Shown: positions 14,047 through 23,035, numbered from the stretch's first letter. The stretch: DNA of 39,688 nucleotides from an uncultured Muribaculaceae bacterium (GCA_910585275.1 CAJUCW010000034.1:1-39688); one strand, 5' to 3'. Numbers and translations are program-made. The notes: generated by a model from the letters alone, not told the origin.

Positions 14047-15729
14047 ATGACAGTCTTAGATTTTTTCAAATATCTGACACCTCTTTTCATTTCAATACTA
14101 ATTCCTCTTATGGCCAATGCGAAAATGAAAAGTTGTCTTGAAAAGTATGGAGATTCCTATCAATTTCAAACAGGTCTGCATTCGTTGAAAGACGGATACC
14201 TTGATTCTGCACAGAGTTTTTTAAACGAGGAAATAAAACAACATCCCGATAATGGACTGGCTTATTATTATCTTGCATTAATTTCATATGAAAAAGATGA
14301 TTTAAATTCTTTTTTCTCTAACATTCAGAAAGCAAAAGAATGTCTGTCAGGAAGGGAAAATAAGGTAGATTTTGCATCAGCCCTTCATGCAGAAGGTCAT
14401 GTATTGAGCGAAATGGGATATTATGATAAAGCGTTACATCTTTTTGAGCAAGCTAATAAGAAAGACCCTGACAATCCCGAATATCTAAGAGAAATGTCAG
14501 ACATGTGTTATAACCTTAAAAAATATAAAGAAGGGTATAAACTTTCCGAACGTATCATAAAACAATTTCCAGACAGCCCGATAGGATATTATGTAAATGC
14601 ATTTTATAATTTTCTTTTCGACAACTGGGGGGAAACGTCGCTTATGGTCTCAAAGGCACTTGAGCGCAACCCTCAATATGCAGAGGCGTATAAATTGAGA
14701 GGAGCAATCCATCTTGAACGAGAAGAATGGGAAATGGCATTTGACGATCTTTTTAAAGCAGTTTTATACGGAGAGACCTCTGCTATGAATTGCATCTGCG
14801 ATATAAAAGACGTAGCAATCCCTTTTCTCGAACAATTTGTTGCCCCAAAAAAAGTTATAAGTCAAAAAGATTGGTTATACCCGTATTCTCTTGGCGAAGT
14901 CTATAAAAGGCGTGGCATGCACGAAAAAGCTATCCAAGAATGGGAAAAGGTTCTTGCCGTAGATAAATCTCCCGACACCTACCACATGCTTTCATGTTCC
15001 CATTTTTCTCTTGGCAACTTCTCAAAAGCAATGGACTATGCACAATCGGGCTACTTGCAAAACACCGACTACAGACCCTTACTTCACAAATTAATTCTGA
15101 TACAGCTTCTTACAGGCGACTCCAACGAGGCATTGAACAATTCAAATAGGTTTCTCATACAAAAAAAGGATGCATCTGCGTTTTATCTACGGTCGTTCGT
15201 AAAGTATGTCACAGGCAATTTGAAAGGTGCATTGGAAGATACGGAAGAAGCTTTGAAATTGGCAAATAAAGACCTCACTCTTCTCAATCACAAAGCAGCC
15301 ATCCTTCATTCAATGGAAAAATTCACTGAAGAGAAAGCTTGTCTTAACGAAATCCTGTCAATGGAAAACCATAATTATCCTCAGAAAAAATATAACATAT
15401 ATTTGGCTCAGGCTTATGCACGCCTTCATGATTTCAAAAAAGCCGAATCGCTAATTGATGAAAGTTTTAATGATAATTCCACTAACGATGAATCCATAAG
15501 CAGTGATGCCTATTTTATTACGGCAATGACCTATTCTATTATGAACAATCCGAAAAAAGCAGTGGAATTTCTTTACATAGCGTATGAAAAAGACGTAGAA
15601 TCAATCCCTATGCTACTGATAGATCCTGATTTTGAAAACATACGCAGCCATGAGGATTTAATAAAATTCTTAAGAAGCAAGATGCCGGGATTAGAGCACG
15701 ATAAAAAATTTAAAATTCCTCTTTTCTGA
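14047..15729 (+). CDS. Exported tetratricopeptide-repeat protein
   Basis: A 560-residue protein with an N-terminal signal peptide (hydrophobic 8-22, cleavage likely after ANA near residue 25), followed by about ten TPR-like helix pairs. Typical repeat signatures are GLAYYYLALISYEKDD (about 72), LHAEGHVLSEMGYYDKALHLFEQA (about 117-140), AEAYKLRGAIHLEREEWEMAF (about 214-235) and LYPYSLGEVYKRRGMHEKAIQEW. TPR arrays bind other proteins, so a periplasmic or surface scaffold is the general expectation; the partner is unknown. It begins 11 bases after the channel gene and may be read with it. Codon use is clearly more A/T-rich than the flanking genes, which suggests acquisition. No peptidase or sugar-binding domain is fused to it. 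Confidence 0.85.
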   Translation: MTVLDFFKYLTPLFISILIPLMANAKMKSCLEKYGDSYQFQTGLHSLKDGYLDSAQSFLNEEIKQHPDNGLAYYYLALISYEKDDLNSFFSNIQKAKECLSGRENKVDFASALHAEGHVLSEMGYYDKALHLFEQANKKDPDNPEYLREMSDMCYNLKKYKEGYKLSERIIKQFPDSPIGYYVNAFYNFLFDNWGETSLMVSKALERNPQYAEAYKLRGAIHLEREEWEMAFDDLFKAVLYGETSAMNCICDIKDVAIPFLEQFVAPKKVISQKDWLYPYSLGEVYKRRGMHEKAIQEWEKVLAVDKSPDTYHMLSCSHFSLGNFSKAMDYAQSGYLQNTDYRPLLHKLILIQLLTGDSNEALNNSNRFLIQKKDASAFYLRSFVKYVTGNLKGALEDTEEALKLANKDLTLLNHKAAILHSMEKFTEEKACLNEILSMENHNYPQKKYNIYLAQAYARLHDFKKAESLIDESFNDNSTNDESISSDAYFITAMTYSIMNNPKKAVEFLYIAYEKDVESIPMLLIDPDFENIRSHEDLIKFLRSKMPGLEHDKKFKIPLF

Positions 15730-15984
15730 CAATATCGGTCTTCTCTATATGGATGGGTACTCTTTTTAGGACAACAAATTCACGAACCGGGAATCACCTT
15801 TCATTGTTTATATTACAAGCGTGGAATAGCGGGTTGTCGCCAATCTGCTTTCCCGTAAATTCGTTAACCGTTTTCTATACACACTCAAGTATCTTAGGCG
15901 AAAATTAAACAAGTGGCGTCACACCCGGTTTCCACTTCTTTCATTCGTAGTTTTAAGACACTTTCCGCTAAAAATCCATGAACT

Positions 15985-17283
15985 ATGATTATTCAATTGT
16001 TATTCGTATTCACCGCCATCATCATCGGTGCCAGGCTCGGAGGTATAGGCCTTGGTGTAATGGGCGGAGTAGGCATGGCCTTTCTGGTGTTTGTGTTCGG
16101 GCTTGAACCGACATCGCCACCTATCGACGTTATGCTCATGATTGCGGCTGTCATCTCTGCGGCCGCCGCCATGCAAGCCGCCGGAGGACTGGATTATCTC
16201 GTGCATCTTGCCGAAAAACTTCTTCGTAAGAATCCATCACGGGTTACCATTCTCAGCCCTCTTGTTACCTATCTGTTCACGTTCGTGGCCGGTACCGGAC
16301 ATGTGGCATATTCGGTACTCCCGGTTATTGCTGAAGTTGCCCGCGAAACAAAAATAAGGCCAGAGCGACCGTTGGGAATCGCGGTCATAGCTTCGCAACA
16401 GGCAATTACAGCCAGTCCTATATCGGCGGCCACCGTAGCCCTCCTGGGGCTTCTCACCGGGTTCGATATCTCTTTGTTCGACATCCTCAAGATTTCGATT
16501 CCCGCAACACTTATCGGAGTCCTTGTCGGAGCCCTACTGTCGAAAAGAGTTGGAAAAGAACTCCTCGAAGACCCGGAATACCTCCACAGGGTCGAAACGG
16601 GCATGATAAAAGAGAACAATCTGAAATTCAACCAGATTAAAAGCATGTGGAAAGCCCGCACTTCCGTCATACTGTTCCTCTTGGCTACGGTGCTGATAGT
16701 GTTGTTCGGCTCCATACCGGCAATGAGACCTTCTTTCAACGGAGTGGAAATGCAGATGCCATCCATTATTGAAATCCTAATGCTTTCAACGTGCGCCATT
16801 ATCCTTATAGTCTCTCGCACCGACGGTATCGCCCCTACGCAAGGAAGCGTATTCATAGCCGGCATGCAGGCGGTGATTGCAATTTTCGGCATAGCATGGA
16901 TGGGCGACACATTCATACACGGCAACATCGCGGCACTCACAGAAGGAATCAAAGGAATCGTTACGGAAATGCCATGGCTGTTCGCCATCGCTCTCTTTGT
17001 GATGTCGATCCTGCTTTATAGCCAAGCCGCCACCGTAAGGGCTATCATGCCTCTCGGAATAGCCCTTGGAATCAACCCCATGCTTCTGATTGCCTTGTTC
17101 CCGGCCGTAAACGGTTATTTCTTCATACCGAATTACCCGACAATTGTCGCGGCCATAAATTTCGACCGCACCGGCACAACTAAAATCGGCAAATTCATTC
17201 TCAACCATTCATTCATGATGCCGGGGCTTGTGGCGACAACGGTGGCAATCCTAACCGGCATACTGTTGATTCAGATATATTAA
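15985..17283 (+). CDS. dcuB: Anaerobic C4-dicarboxylate transporter (Dcu family)
   Basis: A 432-residue inner-membrane carrier with 10-12 hydrophobic segments. It exchanges fumarate, aspartate, malate or succinate. The N-terminal half matches both E. coli paralogues: ARLGGIGLG and AMQAAGGLDYLVHLAEKLLRKNP look like DcuA, whereas PPIDVMLMI and GTGHVAYSVLP and IRPERP look like DcuB, so the paralogue name is uncertain. The porin 97 bases downstream and convergent aspA make a sensible aspartate/fumarate unit. The 255-base gap upstream (15730-15984) holds no gene; it contains a TATCTTAG sequence near 15889 that could be a -7 box but lacks a convincing -33. The ATG at 15985 gives the correct family N terminus. 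Confidence 0.93.
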   Translation: MIIQLLFVFTAIIIGARLGGIGLGVMGGVGMAFLVFVFGLEPTSPPIDVMLMIAAVISAAAAMQAAGGLDYLVHLAEKLLRKNPSRVTILSPLVTYLFTFVAGTGHVAYSVLPVIAEVARETKIRPERPLGIAVIASQQAITASPISAATVALLGLLTGFDISLFDILKISIPATLIGVLVGALLSKRVGKELLEDPEYLHRVETGMIKENNLKFNQIKSMWKARTSVILFLLATVLIVLFGSIPAMRPSFNGVEMQMPSIIEILMLSTCAIILIVSRTDGIAPTQGSVFIAGMQAVIAIFGIAWMGDTFIHGNIAALTEGIKGIVTEMPWLFAIALFVMSILLYSQAATVRAIMPLGIALGINPMLLIALFPAVNGYFFIPNYPTIVAAINFDRTGTTKIGKFILNHSFMMPGLVATTVAILTGILLIQIY

Positions 17284-17314
17284 AAAAGGGAAACAGTTGT
17301 TTTAAAAACCCATT

Positions 17315-17355
17315 GTCGCGACACACGTTGCGGGATTCCGGATGTGTGTCGCGAC
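17315..17355 (+). promoter_or_regulatory. Long hairpin between the Dcu transporter and the porin
   Basis: A perfect 12-base inverted repeat, GTCGCGACACAC (17315-17326) with GTGTGTCGCGAC (17344-17355), and a 17-base loop. No U tract follows, so it is more likely an mRNA stabiliser, processing site or operator than a terminator. It would separate expression of the transporter from the porin. Confidence 0.65.
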
Positions 17356-17380
17356 CAACTTCTCCAAAACTACATAAACT

Positions 17381-18589
17381 ATGAAAAACACATACCGTTA
17401 CCTGCCTTTGGTTTCACTATACATGGCGATATTACCTACTACTGCCTCAGCGCAATCGGACAGCATCGGAATTCACGCCGAATCAGACGAACAAGGCATT
17501 ATAGAATCAATCGCAAAGATTGAAAAGAAAACCGATAAATTCAATCTTTATATAAACATGCACGGAGGTTTTGATGCGAAATGGCAAGGAGACTCTTTCG
17601 AAGAGGGGAAATTCCAAATGCATCAATTGCGCATCGAAGCTGACGGCCGGCTCAACGATTGGCTCACCTACCGTTACCGGCAACGTCTGAACAAAGGAGA
17701 TGCCACCGGAGGATATTACGACAATGTGCTTGGCAGTATTGACTATCTCGGATTTGGAATCAACTTCGGAAAATGGAGTTTTTTCCTTGGGAAACAATGC
17801 GCCGTATATGGTGGAATCGAATTTGACCTGAATCCAATTGAAATCTACCAGTATTCCGACCAATTGGCGTTCACCAACAACTTCGCCACAGGTGTCAGGG
17901 CAACCTACAATTTCACTCCTCGTCAGCAACTCCAATTCCAGATCCTCAATTCTTTCAGCACCTCCTCGAAAGAGATGTTCGGCGACTATCCGAAATCAAA
18001 ACTTCCTCTTCTCTTCACCCTCAACTGGAACGGCAATTTCAACGACGTAGTGAAAACAAGATGGTCGGCATCGCTGATGAATGAGACAAAAGGAAACAGA
18101 ATATATTATTTCGCCCTTGGCAACGATTTCAAAATCAGCGATAAAGTCAGTGCTTACTTCGACTGGATGTATTCCATTGAAGGCGTTGACCGAAAAGGGA
18201 TAATTACAGACATAGTTGGAGGCACCGACCCTTCACGCCGGACGCAAAAGGTGGATTACATGTCGTTCATCCTCCATGCCAACTATCGTTTCCACCCTCA
18301 TTGGAACGTTTTCGCAAAATTCATGTATGAAAACGAAGGGATATATAAGACCCATGACGCCACACGCGACGGCATAGAGGTAACGCTTGACAAAGGACGC
18401 TACCGCACTGCCTTGGGCTATATAGCCGGCTTAGAGTACTATCCGATGAAAAACAGCAACTTGCATTTCTTTGCCACGTATATAGGGCGAGGATACCATT
18501 ACACAGCAAGAGCGAAAGCTTTCGGTGTCAACGATTATTACACCAATACCCTTTCAATAGGGTTCATCTGGAGAATGCCTATATTCTGA
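17381..18589 (+). CDS. Outer-membrane porin, OprO/OprP-like
   Basis: A 402-residue protein with a signal peptide (residues about 1-24, cleavage after ASA), a short helical or coiled segment (E-Q-G-I-I-E-S-I-A-K-I-E-K-K) and then a barrel of amphipathic strands ending in the terminal aromatic I-F. The strand pattern (F-N-L-Y-I-N-M-H-G-G-F-D, R-I-E-A-D-G-R-L-N-D-W-L-T-Y-R-Y-R-Q-R) is that of the phosphate-selective porin O/P family. In Bacteroidales this family often accompanies carboxylate transport genes. Here it follows the Dcu transporter, so passage of C4-dicarboxylates or aspartate through the outer membrane is a reasonable inference, rather than phosphate. A bidirectional terminator separates it from aspA. 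Confidence 0.87.
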   Translation: MKNTYRYLPLVSLYMAILPTTASAQSDSIGIHAESDEQGIIESIAKIEKKTDKFNLYINMHGGFDAKWQGDSFEEGKFQMHQLRIEADGRLNDWLTYRYRQRLNKGDATGGYYDNVLGSIDYLGFGINFGKWSFFLGKQCAVYGGIEFDLNPIEIYQYSDQLAFTNNFATGVRATYNFTPRQQLQFQILNSFSTSSKEMFGDYPKSKLPLLFTLNWNGNFNDVVKTRWSASLMNETKGNRIYYFALGNDFKISDKVSAYFDWMYSIEGVDRKGIITDIVGGTDPSRRTQKVDYMSFILHANYRFHPHWNVFAKFMYENEGIYKTHDATRDGIEVTLDKGRYRTALGYIAGLEYYPMKNSNLHFFATYIGRGYHYTARAKAFGVNDYYTNTLSIGFIWRMPIF

Positions 18590-18627
18590 CCGTCATTTCC
18601 GACACACTTTCCCGGATATATATTGTA

Positions 18628-18664
18628 AAAAGGGGGAAACAACTCAGAGTTGTCTCCCCCTTTC
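18628..18664. terminator. Bidirectional terminator between the porin and aspA
   Basis: An A-rich arm with GGGGG and ACAACT faces AGTTGT, CTCCCCC and TTT around a CAG loop. It carries T-rich tails in both directions and lies exactly between the two convergent genes. Confidence 0.9.
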
Positions 18665-18689
18665 TGCAATACCTTTCAGGACAGTGTCG

Positions 18690-20129
18690 TCACAACGTTT
18701 TTCTCGGCTTGATATCAAGTTTCACGGGCTTGATCATATTCTCCGGCGCGAGTATTATGTCAAGTTCCTTTTTCGTAAGGACTCCCAATTCATGCACCAG
18801 CTGATATACGCTCTTGCCCGTATTCTGGGCAAGTTTGGCAATCTCCGTTGAATTCTTATAGCCGATGACAGGATTCAACGCAGTCACCACGCTGATACTG
18901 TTGTAAACGTCATCATGACATTTTTTCTCATTGACCGTGATGCCCTCCACACAGTTTTTGCGGAGTGTTTCAAACCCGTTGATAAGAATATCGATTGATT
19001 CGAAGTTACACTGTGCCGTGATTGGCTCCATAGCGTTGAGCTCCATTTGCGCTGCCTCGGAAGCCATTGACACACAGACATCGTTACCTATTACCTTATA
19101 ACAAATCTGCGTCATTACCTCCGGGATGACGGGATTCACCTTGCCCGGCATTATGGAAGATCCGGGCTGCCTTGCCGGAAGGTTGATATCGCCAAGTCCG
19201 CATCGCGGACCGCTGGCAAGAATGCGAAGATCGTTGCATATCTTGCTAAGCTTCGTGGCGAGCCTCTTCAAAGCGGAAGAATACCCCACCATCGAAGAGG
19301 TGTCCCAAGTCGCCCCTATAAGGTCTGGAGCAAGCCTGACGTTCATGCCGGTGATTTCGCGCAAAGCTGCCACACACTTCTCCGCATAACCCGGTTCGGC
19401 GCAGATGCCGGTGCCTATGGCGGTAGCACCCATATTCACCACAAGAAGGTCGTCGGCAGCCTCGTCAAGATGTTTCAACTCGTCTTCCAGGGCAGACGCA
19501 TAACCGTTGAATTCTTGCCCGAGCGTCATCGGAACCGCATCCTCAAGCTGGGTGCGTCCTATTTTTACTACCGACTTAAACTCCTCCCCTTTCTTACGGA
19601 ATGACTCAATCAAAATCTTGAAATGTTTTTTCAAGCGCTCATTGTCCAACGCAAGCCCTATGTGAATGGCTGTAGGATAGGCATCGTTGGTTGACTGGGA
19701 ACAATTGACCTGGTCATTCGGCGAACAATATTTATATTCACCTCTCTTATGTCCCATTATTTCCAACGCCCTGTTGGCTATAACCTCATTGGCATTCATA
19801 TTGGTGGATGTGCCGGCCCCCCCTTGAATCATATCAACCGGGAATTGGTCGAGCCACTTTCCATCCATTATCTCGCGGCATGCCTGCGAAATGGCACTAT
19901 ATTGTTCCTCGGTAAGAAGCCCGAGCTCATAATTTGCCATTGCCGCACCAAGTTTTGTGATAGCCAACCCCTTCACAAAGAGAGGATAGTCACATAAACG
20001 AAATTTACTTATTTCAAAATTCTCCAGTCCACGCATGGTTTGAACACCATACAATACATCGTCAGGCACATATACGGTGCCCAACAAATCCGATTCCTTC
20101 CGGAATCCAGAGCATTCTTTCTTTTCCAT
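18690..20129 (-). CDS. aspA: Aspartate ammonia-lyase
   Basis: A 479-residue cytoplasmic enzyme of the aspartase/fumarase superfamily that converts L-aspartate to fumarate and ammonia. The superfamily signature GSSIMPGKVNPVIPE is present in the C-terminal third and carries the mobile catalytic loop serine. Further conserved regions are AGTSTNMNANEVIANRA, SQSTNDAYPTA and GRTQLEDAVPMTLGQE. The N-terminal RKESDLLG and the wording of the signature region favour AspA over class II fumarase. Its convergent neighbour is the Dcu transporter/porin pair, so the product can feed fumarate respiration and succinate export. Upstream (20172-20209) is an imperfect inverted repeat that could be an operator. 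The ATG at 20127-20129 gives the usual start. Confidence 0.95.
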   Translation of the reverse strand: MEKKECSGFRKESDLLGTVYVPDDVLYGVQTMRGLENFEISKFRLCDYPLFVKGLAITKLGAAMANYELGLLTEEQYSAISQACREIMDGKWLDQFPVDMIQGGAGTSTNMNANEVIANRALEIMGHKRGEYKYCSPNDQVNCSQSTNDAYPTAIHIGLALDNERLKKHFKILIESFRKKGEEFKSVVKIGRTQLEDAVPMTLGQEFNGYASALEDELKHLDEAADDLLVVNMGATAIGTGICAEPGYAEKCVAALREITGMNVRLAPDLIGATWDTSSMVGYSSALKRLATKLSKICNDLRILASGPRCGLGDINLPARQPGSSIMPGKVNPVIPEVMTQICYKVIGNDVCVSMASEAAQMELNAMEPITAQCNFESIDILINGFETLRKNCVEGITVNEKKCHDDVYNSISVVTALNPVIGYKNSTEIAKLAQNTGKSVYQLVHELGVLTKKELDIILAPENMIKPVKLDIKPRKTL

Positions 20130-20171
20130 CTGTTATTAAGTTTTTCACGTTTATAAAAAAGACAAAGGCAC

Positions 20172-20209
20172 ATCCATGGAGAATCAGTCATACGAAATCC
20201 TCCATGAAT
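20172..20209 (-). promoter_or_regulatory. Imperfect inverted repeat upstream of aspA
   Basis: Two 12-base arms (20172-20183 and 20198-20209) match at 10 positions and share CATGGAG/CTCCATG, separated by 14 bases. They lie 43-80 bases upstream of the aspA ATG, a suitable place for a regulator site or leader hairpin. No protein is identified. Confidence 0.35.
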
Positions 20210-20236
20210 CCGACTCTCTTATACAAATGAAACAAG

Positions 20237-20268
20237 TTAAAGCCACGACAAGTTTGTCATGGCTTTAA
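20237..20268 (-). terminator. Terminator after nth
   Basis: Two 15-base arms, TTAAAGCCACGACAA (20237-20251) and TTGTCATGGCTTTAA (20254-20268), pair at 14 of 15 positions. They lie 20 bases beyond the nth stop codon and before aspA on the minus strand. Confidence 0.75.
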
Positions 20269-20288
20269 ATAATCGATATGAAGTTATG

Positions 20289-20930
20289 TTAATTAGTCTG
20301 TTTATTATATGTCTTGCAGAAGTTTTTTATGCCACAGTCAAGGCATTCCGGACGACGTGCCTTACAGACGTATCTACCGTGGAGTATAAGCCAATGGTGG
20401 GCCTTGGGAATAATTTCCGCAGGGATATGCTTCACAAGCGTCTTTTCCGTAGCCAACGGCGTTTTCGAATTGTTGGTAAGCCCTATGCGGTTGCTCACTC
20501 TGAACACATGTGTGTCAACCGCCATTGCCGCCTTGTCCCAAACCACGGCAAGCATAACGTTGGCAGTCTTACGCCCCACCCCAGGCAATTTCATCAGATT
20601 GTCGATATCGGAAGGCATTTCGCCTCCAAATTCCTCCACGAGCACCTTTGCAGCGCGTATGAGATGCCGTGTCTTATTGTTTGGAAATGTTACGCTTTTT
20701 ATATACGGGAACACTTCTTCCTCCGAGGCCACGGCAAGCGACTCAGGGTCGGGATATGCCTTGAAGAGCGAAGGAGTAACAATATTAACCCTCTTGTCCG
20801 TACATTGCGCCGAAAGAATCACGGCAAGAAGCAGATGGAAGGGAGTGTCATAATGAAGCTCGGTTTCCGGAGACGGCATATTCTCCGAAAACCAAGTTAT
20901 TATTCCGTCATATCTTTCCTTTAGAGTCAT
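20289..20930 (-). CDS. nth: Endonuclease III (DNA glycosylase/AP lyase)
   Basis: A 213-residue base-excision-repair enzyme that removes oxidised pyrimidines and cuts the abasic site. The helix-hairpin-helix is LPGVGRKTANVML, with the catalytic Lys in GRKTA, and the catalytic Asp lies in A-V-D-T-H-V. The four-cysteine iron-sulfur cluster at the C terminus has the standard spacing (C-x6-C-x2-C-x5-C, from C-K-A-R-R-P-E-C onward). A longer frame reaches back to 21005, but the extra 25 residues overlap pheS and are not family-like, so I chose the ATG at 20930 (MTLKERYDG). It follows pheS by 28 bases and is probably co-transcribed with it. Confidence 0.94.
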   Translation of the reverse strand: MTLKERYDGIITWFSENMPSPETELHYDTPFHLLLAVILSAQCTDKRVNIVTPSLFKAYPDPESLAVASEEEVFPYIKSVTFPNNKTRHLIRAAKVLVEEFGGEMPSDIDNLMKLPGVGRKTANVMLAVVWDKAAMAVDTHVFRVSNRIGLTNNSKTPLATEKTLVKHIPAEIIPKAHHWLILHGRYVCKARRPECLDCGIKNFCKTYNKQTN

Positions 20931-20958
20931 ACGGCATGTATCGTGAGGTAAACGATTG

Positions 20959-21984
20959 TCAGCGGGCTGATTCAAATTCAGCAAGGAAACGCACGTCGTT
21001 TTCACTAAACATACGAAGGTCCTTTACTCGATATTTGAGATTGGTGATTCGCTCGATACCCATGCCGAACGCATACCCGCTATATACCTCTGGATCGATT
21101 CCGCAAGATCTCAACACGTTCGGGTCAACCATACCGCAGCCAAGAATTTCCACCCAACCCGTACCTTTACAGAATGCACAGCCCTTTCCGCCGCAAAGGT
21201 CGCAGCTGATATCCATTTCGGCAGACGGTTCGGTAAACGGAAAATAAGAAGGACGGAGCCTGATTTTCGTTTCAGGTCCGAACATCTCTTTGGCAAACGA
21301 CAGAAGCACCTGCTTGAGGTCGGCAAACGAAACGTTTTTATCTATATAAAGCCCCTCAACCTGATGGAAGAAACAATGTGCGCGGGCCGAAATCGCCTCG
21401 TTGCGATATACACGTCCGGGGCAGACGATACGAATCGGGGGTTGCGTCTTCTCCATTACACGCGTCTGCACAGACGACGTATGGGTGCGGAGAAGCACAT
21501 CCACAGGATTACGCGAAATAAAGAATGTGTCTTGCATATCGCGGGCCGGATGGTCGGAAGGGAAATTCAGAGAGGAAAACACATGCCAATCGTCTTCGAT
21601 TTCCGGACCCTCGGCGATTGTGAACCCCATTCCGGAGAAGATACGGATAATATCGTCTTTAACAATCGACAAGGGGTGGCGAGACCCTACCGGATAAGGG
21701 GTGGCACTGCGGGTAAGGTCGATTGACGCGGCTTCATTGTCGGCACCGACGGATAGCTGCTCTTTAAGAACGTTGATTTTTTCGGTGACAAAATTCTTCA
21801 GTTCATTGATTTTCTGTCCCACCTCCCTTTTACTTTCGGCGGGGACATTGCGGAAGTCTGCCATGAGAGCGGACACGGCACCTTTCTTACTCAGATATTT
21901 TATGCGGAGTTCCTCCACAGCCTCGGGGGTGGTGGCAACCGCCGCCATTACCTCTTCTTTGAGACGGTTGATTTTCTCTATCAT
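20959..21984 (-). CDS. pheS: Phenylalanyl-tRNA synthetase alpha subunit
   Basis: A 341-residue class II synthetase subunit that charges tRNA-Phe together with PheT, which is not in this window. An N-terminal coiled coil (about 1-85) binds tRNA. Motif 2 lies around RIVCPGRVYRNEA...HCFFHQVEG, and motif 3 is GFAMGIE-type (YAFGMGIERI). The segment around Cys-x2-Cys-G-G-K-G-C-x2-C is the cysteine-rich insertion found in PheS from Bacteroidetes. The ATG at 21982-21984 fits the family start (MIEKINRLKEE). nth follows directly. A TAATTTCG -7-like box lies upstream at 22049-22056 on the minus strand. Confidence 0.96.
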   Translation of the reverse strand: MIEKINRLKEEVMAAVATTPEAVEELRIKYLSKKGAVSALMADFRNVPAESKREVGQKINELKNFVTEKINVLKEQLSVGADNEAASIDLTRSATPYPVGSRHPLSIVKDDIIRIFSGMGFTIAEGPEIEDDWHVFSSLNFPSDHPARDMQDTFFISRNPVDVLLRTHTSSVQTRVMEKTQPPIRIVCPGRVYRNEAISARAHCFFHQVEGLYIDKNVSFADLKQVLLSFAKEMFGPETKIRLRPSYFPFTEPSAEMDISCDLCGGKGCAFCKGTGWVEILGCGMVDPNVLRSCGIDPEVYSGYAFGMGIERITNLKYRVKDLRMFSENDVRFLAEFESAR

Positions 21985-22048
21985 TGTCGTTTTTTACAAT
22001 TGAAATCGGTTGAACGGCCAATCTGACCGCCTATTTCCCATTATTACG

Positions 22049-22056
22049 CGAAATTA
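22049..22056 (-). promoter_or_regulatory. Possible -7 box for pheS-nth
   Basis: On the minus strand TAATTTCG resembles TAnnTTTG and lies 65 bases upstream of the pheS ATG. No TTTG lies at the right distance upstream, so the promoter call is weak. Confidence 0.3.
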
Positions 22057-22228
22057 CAAAAAAAAACCCGAACAGTATGTATCAAAACCCCAAATTCAAT
22101 GTTATTATTATGTGAGGTCGGGGGTTGTTGGTTTAAAGTTTAGATATTACCTAATTATTCCACCAACAGCCAAAAACCTCAGCCATCAATCAAAACCAAT
22201 ACTCATCAACTAAAAACCAATAACAATT

Positions 22229-22948
22229 ATGACAAAAGGCAACATTTCTATTTCCACCACCACATGTGGTCTTTTGGTGGCAATTGGTCTGCTTCTTCTT
22301 GGAGTTCAGATTAAACGCGGGCTTAACAGTATCTCCGCAAACCAACGCACAGTTACAGTTCGCGGGCTATGTGAGAAAGAAGTAAAAGCCAACAAAGTGA
22401 CTTGGCCGATTGTTAGCAAAGAGGTAGGCAACGACCTCCCCTCCATTTATGCCAACATCGAAAACACAAATGCCGCCATCCTTAAATTCCTAAAATCGAA
22501 TGGCATCAAAGACACCGAAATATCGGTCAACGCGCCTCAGGTGGTTGATATGCAGGCCGACCGCTATAACTCCAACCCGATTCCTTTCCGCTATAACGTG
22601 ACGAACGTAGTGGTGGTGACTTCATCGCAGGTTGACTTGGTGAGGAAACTAATCGAACGTCAAACCGAATTGCTCAAACAGGGAATCGCAATCGTTGCGG
22701 GCGACTATCAGTATCAGACCACCTACGAATATACCGACCTAAACACCATCAAACCCGGAATGATCGCCGACGCTACAAAAAATGCCCGCGAGGCTGCCAT
22801 GAAGTTTGCAGAAGATTCTGAAAGCGAACTCGGCAAGATAAAGACTGCATCGCAGGGACAGTTCTCTATCGAAGACCGCGACCAATACACTCCATATATC
22901 AAGAATGTACGAGTCGTTTCAACAATCGTTTATTTCCTGAAAGATTAA
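22229..22948 (+). CDS. SIMPL-domain (DUF541) protein, membrane-anchored
   Basis: A 239-residue protein with an N-terminal hydrophobic anchor (about 10-27, a G-L-L-V-A-I-G-L-L-L-L-G core) and a SIMPL/DUF541 domain covering about 40-238. Recognisable parts are RTVTVRGLCEKEV, a strand-helix-strand around NTNAAILKFLKSNGIKDTEIS, the central V-T-S-S-Q-V-D-L-V-R-K-L-I, and an ending ALR-like A-T-K-N-A-R-E-A-A-M-K-F-A. SIMPL proteins are envelope proteins of oligomeric type whose precise biochemical role is poorly defined. The W-P-I strand after EVKANKVTW is typical of the Bacteroidetes subgroup. The gene is single and ends in a strong terminator at 22963. Confidence 0.9.
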   Translation: MTKGNISISTTTCGLLVAIGLLLLGVQIKRGLNSISANQRTVTVRGLCEKEVKANKVTWPIVSKEVGNDLPSIYANIENTNAAILKFLKSNGIKDTEISVNAPQVVDMQADRYNSNPIPFRYNVTNVVVVTSSQVDLVRKLIERQTELLKQGIAIVAGDYQYQTTYEYTDLNTIKPGMIADATKNAREAAMKFAEDSESELGKIKTASQGQFSIEDRDQYTPYIKNVRVVSTIVYFLKD

Positions 22949-22962
22949 GTCTCTGTTTAAGC

Positions 22963-23003
22963 AAAAAATGTGCGGCCCGTAATGGAATGGTCCGCACATT
23001 TTT
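22963..23003 (+). terminator. Terminator between the SIMPL gene and its convergent neighbour
   Basis: AAAAATGTGCGG and its complement CCGCACATTTTT flank a roughly 15-base loop region, with T-rich sequence beyond. It probably serves both converging genes. Confidence 0.9.
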
Positions 23004-23035
23004 ATTTGTTACACTCTACGTATAGAATAATCGGA

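Noticed and set aside
20931..21005. N-terminal extension of endonuclease III
   Set aside because: The added residues overlap pheS and are not part of the family, and an ATG at 20930 gives the expected start.
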